From contig NZ_BMSG01000005.1 in NCBI RefSeq assembly GCF_014649035.1, positions 124,001-188,000 of the forward strand: a stretch of 64,000 nt of DNA, in the 5' to 3' direction. The position numbers and the translations under genes were made by a program. This DNA comes from Streptomyces sindenensis. Its GTDB lineage: Bacteria; Actinomycetota; Actinomycetes; Streptomycetales; Streptomycetaceae. The notes beneath the pieces were generated by a model. It worked only from the letters and a program-made list of their open reading frames with translations. It searched no databases and was not told the DNA's origin. Below, in pieces: positions 31,845-40,543 of this stretch (positions within the stretch are counted from its first letter, which is position 1; each line of letters opens with the position of its first letter).

Positions 31845-32393
31845 TCAGTCCCGGGTCAGCTCCACCAGTTTCGCCACGGTGTTCCAGTTGCGGGAGGTGG
31901 CGACGAGGCCTTTGACATGGCGGGGACGGCCCAGCGCGACGGCCAGCTTGGAGCGGCCGAGGCCGTCGGGGGCGTACAGGTACATACAGCGGTCACCGAG
32001 CCGGAACTCCTCCGGCAGGAACGCTTCCGCGTCCAGGTCCGCGAAGCGGCTCGCGTCCACGGGCCGGTCGAAGTAGGTGACGTGGAGCTGCTTGCCCTCC
32101 AGTTCGGCGGCGGGGAAGGGGCAGGCGTCGGCGACTGCCGCGAGATACGTGGCGTCGCGGACGAGGCAGTCGACGGCGAACCCGAACCGCGTCCGCAGGG
32201 CCTGCTCCAGGGCCGCGGCGACGGCGTCGGCGTCCTCGCTCTCGCTGCGGAAGACGGCGTTGCCGCTCTGCAGGTGGGTGGCGATGCCGGTGTGGCCCAG
32301 TCCGGCGAGCACATCGCGCAGTTCGGCCATCGGGACTTTTCTGCTGCCGCCCACGTTGATCCCGCGCAGCAGCGCCGCGTACGTCGTCGTCAT
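31845..32393 (-). CDS. DUF1697 family protein
   Basis: 182-residue cytoplasmic protein. The family signature is YAALLRGINVGGSRKVPMAE at the N-terminus, followed by LAGLGHTGIATHLQSGNAVF and the C-terminal RNWNTVAKLVEL. Widespread in actinobacteria; function unknown. The ATG at 32391-32393 is used; a second ATG two codons upstream is equally possible. A 78-bp inverted-repeat element begins 12 bases upstream of the start. Confidence 0.88.
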   Translation of the reverse strand: MTTTYAALLRGINVGGSRKVPMAELRDVLAGLGHTGIATHLQSGNAVFRSESEDADAVAAALEQALRTRFGFAVDCLVRDATYLAAVADACPFPAAELEGKQLHVTYFDRPVDASRFADLDAEAFLPEEFRLGDRCMYLYAPDGLGRSKLAVALGRPRHVKGLVATSRNWNTVAKLVELTRD

Positions 32394-32404
32394 GGCCACC
32401 CACC

Positions 32405-32482
32405 CTAGGTCCTGTCGTCACACTGCCGTCGTCGCCCGGAGGGCGGCCGCGCGGCAGACGGCAGTTTGACGACAGGTCCTAG
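32405..32482. repeat. 78-bp long inverted repeat, MITE-like
   Basis: Two 26-base arms (32405-32430 and 32457-32482) complementary at 24 of 26 positions, outer ends CTAGG...CCTAG, enclosing 26 bases. The arms begin near TAGGTCCTGTCGTCA. The length, near-perfect arms and CTAG ends suggest a miniature inverted-repeat transposable element or relic of insertion-sequence ends; it may alternatively serve as a terminator. Confidence 0.6.
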
Positions 32483-32501
32483 AGCGATACCCGGACACGC
32501 C

Positions 32502-32540
32502 GCAGCCGCCGCGCCCCGTGGGGGCGAGCGCGGCGGCTGC
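32502..32540 (-). terminator. Terminator of the subtilase gene
   Basis: Perfect 12-bp stem (32502-32513 with 32529-32540) downstream of the protease stop at 32632. Confidence 0.65.
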
Positions 32541-32631
32541 TGTGTGACGGTGGCCGGGCGGCGGGGTACGTGTCCACCGCCGCCCGGCGTCCGGTCGGAA
32601 CCGGGGTACTGACCGAGCTGCTGACCGGGTC

Positions 32632-33834
32632 CTACTCGACGACCTTGAGGAGCAGGTTCGGCGTGCCCTCGGTGGCGTTGCTGATGGCGTCCGGGGTGGC
32701 TCCCTCGGTGAGCGCCGTGGCGACGGCCTCCGGGGTGGCGTCCTGGTGGCCCGCCAGGTAGACGGCGGCCGCGCCGACGACGTGCGGGGTGGCCATGGAC
32801 GTACCCGAGATGGTGTTGGTGCCGCTGTCGCTGTCGTTCCAGGTGGACGTGATGTCCGAGCCCGGGGCGTAGATGTCCACGATGGAGCCGTAGTTGGAGA
32901 ACGAGGACTGCTCGTCGGCGTCCGTGGAGGAGGCGACGGTGATCGCCTCGGGGACACGGGCGGGCGAGCCCTGGCCGGCGTCGCTGGACTCGTTGCCGGC
33001 GGCCACGCCGAAGGTGATGCCCGCGGCGATGGCCTTCTGGACCGCCTCGTCGAGGGCCGGGTCGGCCCCGCCGCCGAGGCTCATGTTGGCGACGGACGGG
33101 CCCTTGGCGTTGGCGGCGACCCAGTCGATCCCGGCGATGACCTGCTCGGTGGTGCCCGAGCCGTTGTCGTCGAGGACGCGGACGGCCACGATGTTCGCCT
33201 TCTTGGCGACGCCGTGCGCGGCCCCGGCTATGGTGCCCGCCACGTGGGTGCCGTGCCCGTTGCCGTCGTCGGCGTCGTCGTCGTTGTCGACGGCGTCGAA
33301 GCCGGAGGTGGCGCGGCCCTCGAAGTCCTCGTGGGTGACGCGGACACCGGTGTCGATGACGTACGCGGTGACGCCCTCGCCGCCGGCGTCCGGGTAGGTG
33401 TAGGCGTTGTCGCCCGCGGTCTCGGCCTGGTCGATCCGGTCCAGACCCCACGACGGCGGGTTGTCCTGGGTGGCGTCGATGCTGAACTTCTTGTTCTGCA
33501 CCACCTTGGCCACGGCCGGGTCGGCGGCGAGGCGCTTGGCCTCGGTCTCCGAAAGGCCGCTGGCGGAGAAGCCGTTGATGCTGGAGTTGTAGTCGCGCTT
33601 GAGCTTGCCGCCGTACTCCTTGGCGAGCTCGGACTTGTCGGCCTTCTTCTCGTCCAGCATGACGATGTAGCTGCCGGAGACCGCGGTCGCGGCGTCCGTG
33701 CCGTAGACCGTGCCCATGGGGGCCGGTGCGGCTCCCGCGAACGAGGTTCCGAGAAGGGTGACTCCGGCGGCGGCCGCCACGGCGGTGATCGCGGCGGTGA
33801 GCTTGGTGCGACGGGTGCGCTGGTGCTTGGCCAT
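32632..33834 (-). CDS. Secreted subtilisin-like serine protease (S8 family)
   Basis: 400-residue preproenzyme. Signal peptide ending FAGA (about residue 35), I9-type propeptide inhibitor (about 53-120, SYIVMLDEKKADKSELAKEY), then the S8 catalytic domain with Asp161 (VIDTGVRVTHED), His194 (GNGHGTHVAGT) and Ser346 (SGTSMATPH); oxyanion Asn in GVAAGNESS. The fold resembles proteinase K/SAM-P45-like enzymes of Streptomyces. Start ATG at 33832-33834 with GAGGAG upstream; another ATG seven codons earlier is possible. Confidence 0.95.
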   Translation of the reverse strand: MAKHQRTRRTKLTAAITAVAAAAGVTLLGTSFAGAAPAPMGTVYGTDAATAVSGSYIVMLDEKKADKSELAKEYGGKLKRDYNSSINGFSASGLSETEAKRLAADPAVAKVVQNKKFSIDATQDNPPSWGLDRIDQAETAGDNAYTYPDAGGEGVTAYVIDTGVRVTHEDFEGRATSGFDAVDNDDDADDGNGHGTHVAGTIAGAAHGVAKKANIVAVRVLDDNGSGTTEQVIAGIDWVAANAKGPSVANMSLGGGADPALDEAVQKAIAAGITFGVAAGNESSDAGQGSPARVPEAITVASSTDADEQSSFSNYGSIVDIYAPGSDITSTWNDSDSGTNTISGTSMATPHVVGAAAVYLAGHQDATPEAVATALTEGATPDAISNATEGTPNLLLKVVE

Positions 33835-34183
33835 GAAGAGGGTTCTCCTCGTCATTCTTTGTGGGGGGATTGGCCCTCGGCCGGAAGATCTCCGGGGGCT
33901 GGCTCGAAACCCTGACCGATTGACGAGCGCAGATCAAGACCCTCATGGCGGTGTGACTTGCTCAACAAGGTTTCGTAATAAGGAATCGGCCAGGGCTGGT
34001 CACAACGGCCGCCACGGCCCGCCGCACGGTTACCTCGACCGGATCGGCGGCTCCGCGACCACCCCGAGGGGGCCACCACGCCCCTCATATCCCCTGTTCA
34101 GAGCGGCACTTGAAGCGCTGGGCGCCGATCGCCCGGCCGACGTCGGCACCTCCCCTGGGCCCTCCGGGGCAGGAGTGACCATG

Positions 34184-34210
34184 CGTGAAGACACGTGAAG
34201 ACCCGTGAAG
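34184..34210 (+). repeat. Three CGTGAAG repeats with 10-bp period
   Basis: CGTGAAG at 34184, 34194 and 34204, i.e. one per helical turn, in a gene-free region; a possible cooperative protein-binding site. Confidence 0.5.
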
Positions 34211-34323
34211 GTGTGCGCAAGGGGGGTGAACGCCCCGCCCCGGGTGTGAAATCGCGAGGGGGTGCGTGCAGATGCACCGACCGTCTCCGCCGCGACATCG
34301 GGTTCACCGGGCCGTAACAGAAG

Positions 34324-34369
34324 CGTCCCGCCCCGGGTAACCGCAGGTCGCGGCGGTCGGGGCGGGACG
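34324..34369 (-). terminator. Terminator of the glycosyltransferase gene
   Basis: Perfect 12-bp stem (34324-34335 with 34358-34369), 33 bases past the stop at 34403. Confidence 0.7.
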
Positions 34370-34402
34370 GAGAACGTCCGGATAACAGTCAGGCGGATCC
34401 GC

Positions 34403-35602
34403 TCAGCGCGACAGCTCCGCCTCGATGAGGTCGGCGGCCCTCGGCGTGCCGCCCTCTCGCGCCGTCTGCTCGCTCAGGCGTGCGCAGCGGGCGGCGACTT
34501 CGGGGTCGTCCACCAGGGCGAGCACGGCCTCGCGCAGGCTCGCCGCGTTCGCCTCCTCCATCGGCAGATGCCGGGCGACGCCCAGGGACTGGAGCATGTC
34601 CGCGTTGCCGAACTGGTCGACGGCCTGCGGAACGGCGACCATCGGGGTGCCCGTGGCGAGCCCCTCCTGGCTGCCGCCCGCCCCCGCGTGGGTGATGAAG
34701 GCGTCGGCCTGCTTGAGGACGGCCAGCTGCGGCACCCAGGTGCGCACGTCCACGTTGCCCGGTACGTCACCGAGTTCGGCGGGGTCGACGTGGGCGCCGA
34801 TCTGGAGCACCACATGCCAGCCGGGCAGATCGCCGAAGGCCGCGACGCACTCGCGGTAGAAGGCGGGCTGCTTGGTGAACGAGGAGCCGAGCGACACCAG
34901 CAGCACCTTCTCCGCACCGGCCGGCCGGACCCACTCCCCCTGGTCCGCGCGGTCGCCCTGGCAGGCGCCGACGAAGGTGTACATCTCGCGGTTCACCCGG
35001 TCCGCGTTCGGCTGGAGTGCCTCGGGGATCAGGACGAGGCCGCGGCGCGGGCGGGCCACGAAGTCGTCGCTGGGGACATGACCGAGGCCGTTCTCGGCGA
35101 GCCAGCTCTCGAAGCGCGCGTAGTACGCCTTGCCGCGCTCGGTCTGCTTCAGCTCGGCGGTCATCGGCTCACCGACCTCCTTCTCGTACCCGTCCCAGGG
35201 CACGAGGTTGGGCCAGAGAGAGACGGCGGGGACACCCCAGCGATGGGCGAGGACGCGGGCGGGATAGGAGGTGATGTCGTGCAGAACGAGGTCGGGCTCG
35301 TCACCGGCGAAGGCGTCCGCGAGCTGCGGCAGGGCCTGGATGGCGTCGGCGAGGAAGGGCTCGATGTTGTCGATCAGCTCCGTGCCCCAGGCTTCGGGGT
35401 CCTCGTCGGTCGGCAGGGTCGAGGTCCAGATCACCGGCTCGGCGCCGGTGGCGGCGACCTTCTCCGCGAAGGAGGCGGGGATGGCGTAGCTGACACGGTG
35501 TCCACGGTCGACGAGCTCGCGGACGACGTCGAGGCTCGGGTTCACATGTCCGTGGGCGGCGATGGAGAACATGGCGATGTGGGCACGCGGGGATTCCGTC
35601 AT
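34403..35602 (-). CDS. Macrolide-type UDP-glycosyltransferase (MGT family)
   Basis: 399 residues, GT1 family with GT-B fold. [20 protein letters not shown] at the N-terminus (catalytic-base histidine region) and donor-binding [31 protein letters not shown] at the C-terminus. Similar to OleD/Mgt enzymes that glucosylate and inactivate macrolides, and often promiscuous. A self-resistance or xenobiotic role is likely, but no macrolide biosynthetic genes are in the window. A palindromic operator candidate lies 20 bases upstream of the ATG. Confidence 0.9.
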   Translation of the reverse strand: MTESPRAHIAMFSIAAHGHVNPSLDVVRELVDRGHRVSYAIPASFAEKVAATGAEPVIWTSTLPTDEDPEAWGTELIDNIEPFLADAIQALPQLADAFAGDEPDLVLHDITSYPARVLAHRWGVPAVSLWPNLVPWDGYEKEVGEPMTAELKQTERGKAYYARFESWLAENGLGHVPSDDFVARPRRGLVLIPEALQPNADRVNREMYTFVGACQGDRADQGEWVRPAGAEKVLLVSLGSSFTKQPAFYRECVAAFGDLPGWHVVLQIGAHVDPAELGDVPGNVDVRTWVPQLAVLKQADAFITHAGAGGSQEGLATGTPMVAVPQAVDQFGNADMLQSLGVARHLPMEEANAASLREAVLALVDDPEVAARCARLSEQTAREGGTPRAADLIEAELSR

Positions 35603-35621
35603 GCCGACGACTCTAAACGAG

Positions 35622-35635
35622 ACGAGACGTCTCGT
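35622..35635. promoter_or_regulatory. Palindromic operator candidate upstream of the glycosyltransferase gene
   Basis: Perfect 14-bp palindrome ACGAGACGTCTCGT centred 26 bases before the start codon, in the 66-base gap between the sugar-binding protein gene and the glycosyltransferase gene. Size and symmetry fit a TetR-family repressor site; no tetR gene is adjacent. Confidence 0.55.
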
Positions 35636-35668
35636 GCAACCTCATTCCGTGTGCGGATCCTCCAGCGA

Positions 35669-36964
35669 TCAGCGTTGATAGCGGGCCAGCACCCGGTTCC
35701 CGTCCTCCACCAGCCTGTTGCTCAGTTCGTCGGCGCCGATCGCGCCGCTGTAGAACTCCTGGTACGCGGGGGTCGCCACCTTGTCCTTCCACTCGGGGTA
35801 GCCGCGCACCGACTGGGCGGGCGCCGGCCGCAGCCCCTCGGCGAGCGCGGCGCCGACGGCCCACCCGTGCTCGGCCACCCGCAGCGACGGATCGGCCAGC
35901 GCCTCGGTCCCCGTGGGCAGCATCCAGTCGCCCCGGGCGAGGCGCACCATGTTCGCGGGACGCAGCAGGAAGTCGATGAACGCGACGGCCTCCTTCTGGT
36001 GCGGGCTCTCCTCGGCGACGGACAGCGTCTGCGGGCTCACGCCCTGGACCGCGCCGCCCGCGCCGGCCGGCATCGGCAGCACGGTCCACTCGAATCCCTC
36101 GGGAGCCTGCTGGATGATCTGCTGGCGGTAGGAGAAGCCGAGCGGGAGCATCGCGTACCTGCCGCCGAAGAACCCGGGCAGCGCGTCCGACCCGCCCATG
36201 CCCAGCGCGCTGCGGGCCGCGCTGCGGTCGGTGTTGACCTGGTCGTGGATGGTGCCGGTGACCACGCCGTCGCCCGGCTCGAAGCGCAGGACCGCCTTGC
36301 CGTCACCGTCGCGGTGGAAGAGCCGGCCGCCGCCGGACAGGCCCAGGTTGAGGCTGACGGAGACGGGCTCCTTGAGCGGCCAGGCGATCCCGTACCGCCC
36401 CTGGCCCGTCAGCTCCTTCGTGACCTGCCGGAACTCCTCCCAGCTCCAGGGGCGCTCCGGGGTCGGGGTGCGCGCGCCCGAGGCCTTCAGCAGCTTCGTG
36501 TTGGCGATCAGGACGCGGGGCTCCTGGAGGAAGGGCACCCCGTGGACGCCCTCGCCGAAGGTGGTGGTGCGCCAGGACTGTTCGGGGATGTCGGCCTTGA
36601 GCCGCTCGGGCAGGAGGGGGCGCAGGTCGGCGAGGTAGCCCCCGTAGGCGAAGTCGGCCAGGTCGTCGGAGGCGTCGTGGATCACGTCGGGGGCCTCGCC
36701 GCCCTCGAAGGAGGTGAGGAGCTGGTCGTGGACGCTGTCCCAGCTGCCCTGGACGTACTCCACCTGGACATCGGGGTGGGCGGCGTTCCACTCCTTCACC
36801 AGCTGCTTGTTGGCGTCGACGGACTCCTTCTGCCAGGCCAGCGACTGGAACCGGAGCCGGATCGTGCCGTCCGCGTCCCGCCCGTCGTCGCCGCCGGAGC
36901 AGCCGGTGAGCAGCAGGGCCAGGACGGTGACGGCGGTGGCCGCCCGCCGGACCGTGGCGCGCAT
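35669..36964 (-). CDS. Sugar ABC transporter substrate-binding lipoprotein
   Basis: 431 residues. Lipobox LLLTGC at residues 18-23, then a family 1 extracellular solute-binding protein: IRLRFQSLAWQKESVDANKQ, LLTSFEGGEAPDVIHDASDD, GVHGVPFLQEPRVLIANTKL, HQKEAVAFIDFLLRPANM. The sugar is unknown. Last gene of a permease-permease-binding protein operon; start overlaps the upstream permease stop (ATGA). No ATPase gene is present, as usual for Streptomyces systems served by the shared ATPase MsiK. Confidence 0.9.
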   Translation of the reverse strand: MRATVRRAATAVTVLALLLTGCSGGDDGRDADGTIRLRFQSLAWQKESVDANKQLVKEWNAAHPDVQVEYVQGSWDSVHDQLLTSFEGGEAPDVIHDASDDLADFAYGGYLADLRPLLPERLKADIPEQSWRTTTFGEGVHGVPFLQEPRVLIANTKLLKASGARTPTPERPWSWEEFRQVTKELTGQGRYGIAWPLKEPVSVSLNLGLSGGGRLFHRDGDGKAVLRFEPGDGVVTGTIHDQVNTDRSAARSALGMGGSDALPGFFGGRYAMLPLGFSYRQQIIQQAPEGFEWTVLPMPAGAGGAVQGVSPQTLSVAEESPHQKEAVAFIDFLLRPANMVRLARGDWMLPTGTEALADPSLRVAEHGWAVGAALAEGLRPAPAQSVRGYPEWKDKVATPAYQEFYSGAIGADELSNRLVEDGNRVLARYQR

Positions 36965-37878
36965 CAGTGCTTCACCGCCCCGGCCGTCATCCCGCCGGTG
37001 ATCCGCCGCTGGATGAAGGCGAAGAGCACGAGGGAGGGGAGGGTGGCGAGGAACGCGGCGGCGGCGAGCGGCCCGAGGTCGGCCACGCCCTCCGCGCCGA
37101 GGAAGTGGGTGAGGACGACCGGCAAGGTCTGCTTCTCCGGGGTCTTGAGCAGGACGAGCGCGAAGAAGAACTCGTTCCATGCGGTGATGAACGCGAACAG
37201 CGCGGTGGCGACGATGCCGGGGGCGAGCAGCGGGGCGACGACCGAGACGAGGGTACGGAAGCGGCCCGCGCCGTCCACGGCGGCGGCCTCCTCCAGCTCG
37301 GTGGGCACGGCGCGTACGTACCCGGCGAGCATCCACAGAGCGAAGGGCAGCGACCAGACGACGTAGACGAGGATCAGCCCCCACAGGGTGTTGATCAGAT
37401 GCAGGTTCTTCAGGATCAGGAAGAGCGGGATGATCACCAGGACGAACGGGAACGCCTGGCTGACCACGACCCAGCCGGTCGCCGCGGTGGCGAGGCGGCC
37501 CCGGTGGCGGGCCATCACATAGGCCATCGGGGTGGCGATCACGACGGCGATCAGCGCGGCGGAGACGGCGGCGACCAGCGAGTTGCCCGCGGCCTGGAGC
37601 AGCGGCTGCTCGTCGAAGGCCTGCCGGAAGTTGTCCAGGGTGGGGTTCTCGGGGATCCAGGTGGGATGCAGCGAGCCCAGTTCGCGGGCGGGTTTGAAGG
37701 CGGTCGAGATCAGCCATACGAACGGGAACGCGAGGAAGACCAGATACGCCAGGAGGGCCAGGTACTGCCCGGTGCGCGCGGCCCGGCCGGTCCGCAGCCC
37801 GGTGGACTCACGGTCGGGCGCTCCGCGTGTCAGCAGCCCGCGCCTCATCGGTCCCCGCCTCTCCGGTGCTCGCCTCAT
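36964..37878 (-). CDS. Sugar ABC transporter permease (MalG type)
   Basis: 304 residues, about six membrane segments (YLALLAYLVFLAFPFVWLIS, NSLVAAVSAALIAVVIATPM, GIVATALFAFITAWNEFFFA) with the EAA motif ELEEAAAVDGAGRFRTLVSV. The N-terminal 35 residues are Arg/Pro-rich. I chose ATG 37878 for its ATGA overlap with the upstream permease stop; a second in-frame ATG at 37848 is possible. Overlaps the binding-protein gene by one base pair on the other side. Confidence 0.88.
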   Translation of the reverse strand: MRRAPERRGPMRRGLLTRGAPDRESTGLRTGRAARTGQYLALLAYLVFLAFPFVWLISTAFKPARELGSLHPTWIPENPTLDNFRQAFDEQPLLQAAGNSLVAAVSAALIAVVIATPMAYVMARHRGRLATAATGWVVVSQAFPFVLVIIPLFLILKNLHLINTLWGLILVYVVWSLPFALWMLAGYVRAVPTELEEAAAVDGAGRFRTLVSVVAPLLAPGIVATALFAFITAWNEFFFALVLLKTPEKQTLPVVLTHFLGAEGVADLGPLAAAAFLATLPSLVLFAFIQRRITGGMTAGAVKH

Positions 37879-38918
37879 CGGTCCTCGCCTCCCCTGAGCC
37901 GGCCGACGAGGTAGAGGGCGAGGAGCACGGAGATCACCGCGACCATCACGCAGCCCATCGCCGCGGCGTAGCCGAACTGCCCGTAGCGGAAGGCCTCCTC
38001 GTAGGCGAAGAGCATCGGCAGCCGGGTCCGGCCGCCTGGTCCGCCGCTGGTCAGGACGTAGACCAGGGCGAAGGAGTTGAAGTTCCAGATCAGGTTGAGC
38101 GCGGAGATCGCGAGCGCGATGGGCTTGATCGCGGGCCAGGTGACCGTACGGAACCGTCGCCAGGCGCCCGCTCCGTCCAGGGCGGCCGCCTCGTGGAGTT
38201 CGCGCGGGGTGTTCTGGAGTCCGGCGAGCAGGGCCACGGTGGTCTGCGGCATGCCCGCCCAGACGCCGACCAGGATCACGGCGGGCAGCGCGGTGGCGAG
38301 GCCGGTCAGCCAGTCCCGTCCGTCGCCGAGTCCGAGGTCGCGGATGGTCTCGTTGAGGATGCCGGCGTCCGGGTTGTAGACGAGCCGCCACATGATGCCG
38401 ACGACGACCTCGGGCATCGCCCAGGGGACGATCGCCAGCGCCCGGGCCAGCCAGCGCAGCCGCAGGTTCTGGTTGAGCAGCAGGGCGAGGCCGAGGGCCA
38501 GGAGGAACTGCGGGACGGTGACGCCGGCCGCCCAGACCAGGCCGATCCGGAACGAGTCCCAGAACAGGGTGTCGTGCAGCAGGTCCTGGAAGTTCAGCGT
38601 GCCGGTCCACTGGGTGGAGCGGGTCCGGCCGGACTGGGCGTCGGTGAAGGCGAGCGCGATGCCGTAGAGGAGCGGTCCGACGCTCAGGACCAGGATCGGG
38701 ATGAGCGCGGGCAGTACCAGGAACCAGGCGGTCCGGTCCCCGAGGGCCTTGCCCCGGGGCGGCGGCCCCGGGGGGCCACGCCACCAGGACCTGCGCGGCC
38801 GTCCTCCCCGTCCGCCTCGTCCGTCCTGCCCGTCCCGCCCGCCTCGCCCGTCCCGGCCGCTGCGCCCGCCGTCGGGGCCGTCCGGTCCGGACCGCTTCGT
38901 CGCGGTCACCGATGTCAC
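37875..38918 (-). CDS. Sugar ABC transporter permease (MalF type)
   Basis: 347 residues. An unusual 50-residue Gly/Arg/Asp-rich N-terminus precedes six membrane segments (TAWFLVLPALIPILVLSVGP, VTVPQFLLALGLALLLNQNL, AVILVGVWAGMPQTTVALL); EAA motif ELHEAAALDGAGAWRRFRTV. Start GTG 38916-38918 preceded by AGAGAGG. First gene of the operon. No LacI-type regulator is adjacent. Confidence 0.88.
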   Translation of the reverse strand: MTSVTATKRSGPDGPDGGRSGRDGRGGRDGQDGRGGRGGRPRRSWWRGPPGPPPRGKALGDRTAWFLVLPALIPILVLSVGPLLYGIALAFTDAQSGRTRSTQWTGTLNFQDLLHDTLFWDSFRIGLVWAAGVTVPQFLLALGLALLLNQNLRLRWLARALAIVPWAMPEVVVGIMWRLVYNPDAGILNETIRDLGLGDGRDWLTGLATALPAVILVGVWAGMPQTTVALLAGLQNTPRELHEAAALDGAGAWRRFRTVTWPAIKPIALAISALNLIWNFNSFALVYVLTSGGPGGRTRLPMLFAYEEAFRYGQFGYAAAMGCVMVAVISVLLALYLVGRLRGGEDR

Positions 38919-39062
38919 GAGAAGACCTCTCTGTCCCGTATCTGCCCGATGCGCGCCTGGGGCGGACTTCATCCCTTTCCGGCTGTCCGGGAGGCCTCCG
39001 TCATCGTGCTGACGGGCCGTCGGTTCGTCAAGGTGGCCTGCGAGGATGCGAAAATCGCACCC

Positions 39063-39929
39063 ATGGACGAGATGCGTGCGCGCGAGGTGCTGACGGCCGC
39101 CGGGTTCCCCGGTGCGGCGGAGCTGCTCGCGCTGGGCGAGAACGCGGTGTTCGCCGTCGGCGACCTGGTGGTCAAGGTCGGCCGGGACGCCACCGGCCAC
39201 CCCGAGCTGCGTGCGCGGGCGGAGCGGGAGGTGGCGCTCGCCGACTGGCTCGCCGCGTCCGGCGTCCCGGCCGTCCGCGCGGCCGAGCGCGGGGCCCGCC
39301 TCATCGAGGGCCACCCGGTGACGCTGTGGCACCGGCTCCCGGACGCCGTACGCCCGGCCGAACCGCGCGACCTCGCCCCGCTGCTGACCCTGGTGCACGC
39401 GCTGCCCGCCCCGAAGGACTTCGCCCTGCCGCGCCGCGAGCTGCTCGGCGGGGTCGAACGCTGGCTGACGCTGGCGGGCGACGCGATCGACCCGGCGGAC
39501 GCGGACTACCTCCGCGAACGCCGCGACGGCTTCGCGTCGGCGGCCGCCGCCCTGGTCCCGCACCTCCCGCCGGGCCCGATCCACGGCGACGCGCTCCCGC
39601 GCAACGTCCATGTCGGCCCCGACGGCCCGGTCCTGGTCGACCTGGAGACGTTCTCCGCCGACCTGCGGGAGCACGACCTGGTGGTCCTCGCCCTCTCCCG
39701 CGACCGCTACGGCCTGGACCCGGCGGCCTACGACGCCTTCACCGCCGCGTACGGCTGGGACGTCCGGGAGTGGGAGGGATGCGCGGTCCTGCGCGGCGCC
39801 CGCGAGACGGCGAGCTGCGCCTGGGTCTCCCAGCACGCCCCGGCCAACCCGAAGGCCCTCGCCGAATTCCGCCGCCGGGTGGCGTCCCTGCGCGAGGGCG
39901 ACCCCGAGGTCCGCTGGTACCCGTTCTGA
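39063..39929 (+). CDS. Aminoglycoside phosphotransferase-like kinase
   Basis: 288 residues of the APH/choline kinase superfamily. N-lobe VVKVGRDATGHPELRARAER with the ATP-binding lysine, catalytic loop PIHGDALPRNVHVG and metal site LVDLETF. Many such actinobacterial proteins are not resistance enzymes, and the substrate is unknown. Divergent from the sugar operon with a 144-base gap that holds both promoters. Confidence 0.85.
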   Translation: MDEMRAREVLTAAGFPGAAELLALGENAVFAVGDLVVKVGRDATGHPELRARAEREVALADWLAASGVPAVRAAERGARLIEGHPVTLWHRLPDAVRPAEPRDLAPLLTLVHALPAPKDFALPRRELLGGVERWLTLAGDAIDPADADYLRERRDGFASAAAALVPHLPPGPIHGDALPRNVHVGPDGPVLVDLETFSADLREHDLVVLALSRDRYGLDPAAYDAFTAAYGWDVREWEGCAVLRGARETASCAWVSQHAPANPKALAEFRRRVASLREGDPEVRWYPF

Positions 39930-39979
39930 AGGGGCCGGGCGGTGCGGGTCCACGCTTCCCGGTCGCCTAGGTTGCCCCC

Positions 39980-40492
39980 ATGGGATTCTTCGACAGGCTG
40001 ACCGGGACCAAGCGCCCCGAGGCCGGGGTCGCGCCACGTCCGACCGAGGAGCTGCGGAGGGCCCTGCTCTCCCTGAACGGGCCGGATGTCCCCTACCTCA
40101 TCAGCGGCGGCGCGGCACACGGTGCCGATCTGGTGGCCGAGTGGCGGATCGCCGAGCCCGCCTGGCAGCACGTCTTCGTCCAATCCCAGCTGACGCACGC
40201 CCTCCGGATCCGGATGAGGCTGGCCGAGGACGTCCCCGAGGTGCGTGCTGCCGAGGAGAGCTGGGAAGTCACCCGCGTCGGCAACCCGCCGAGGCTCCGG
40301 GCCTCGGCGACGTACGGGCGCGGCGGGGGCAGGACCATCTCGCGCCGGTACACGCTGGGACGAGGGGAGAGTGGCCGACTGGAGGCGACCGAGTCCTTCA
40401 GCTTCGACAGCGCACACCTGACGGATCCGCTCCGGAACACCACCCTGGACGCGGGGTGGACCTGGCGCGGCGTGGTCTTCGGCAGACTCTGA
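39980..40492 (+). CDS. Conserved hypothetical protein (170 aa)
   Basis: Begins MGFFDRLTGTKRPEAGVAPR. The first 60 residues include RRALLSLNGPDVPYLISGGA; the rest is beta-rich and polar (RASATYGRGGGRTISRRYTL, SAHLTDPLRNTTLDAGWTWR). It lacks signal peptide, membrane segment and known motif. The MGFFDRLTG start is seen in many small actinobacterial proteins. Stands 50 bases behind the kinase gene. Confidence 0.7.
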   Translation: MGFFDRLTGTKRPEAGVAPRPTEELRRALLSLNGPDVPYLISGGAAHGADLVAEWRIAEPAWQHVFVQSQLTHALRIRMRLAEDVPEVRAAEESWEVTRVGNPPRLRASATYGRGGGRTISRRYTLGRGESGRLEATESFSFDSAHLTDPLRNTTLDAGWTWRGVVFGRL

Positions 40493-40499
40493 GCAGGGC

Positions 40500-40526
40500 C
40501 CGGCGGCCACCGTCGACGGCCGCCGG
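40500..40526. terminator. Bidirectional terminator hairpin
   Basis: 9-bp perfect stem (40500-40508 with 40518-40526) between convergent genes. Confidence 0.6.
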
Positions 40527-40543
40527 CTCGGCGGTCGTCCGGC

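Larger units (their letters stand above)
33835..34402. promoter_or_regulatory. Long intergenic region upstream of the subtilase gene
   Basis: 568 bases without a convincing gene. It holds the protease promoter, a triple 10-bp direct repeat at 34184-34210 and, near the far end, the glycosyltransferase terminator 34324-34369. Short ORFs here look non-coding (Arg/Pro-rich). Confidence 0.5.

Noticed and set aside
34098..34307. Short Arg-rich ORF downstream of the glycosyltransferase
   Set aside because: Composition typical of non-coding GC-rich DNA; no family or initiation signal.
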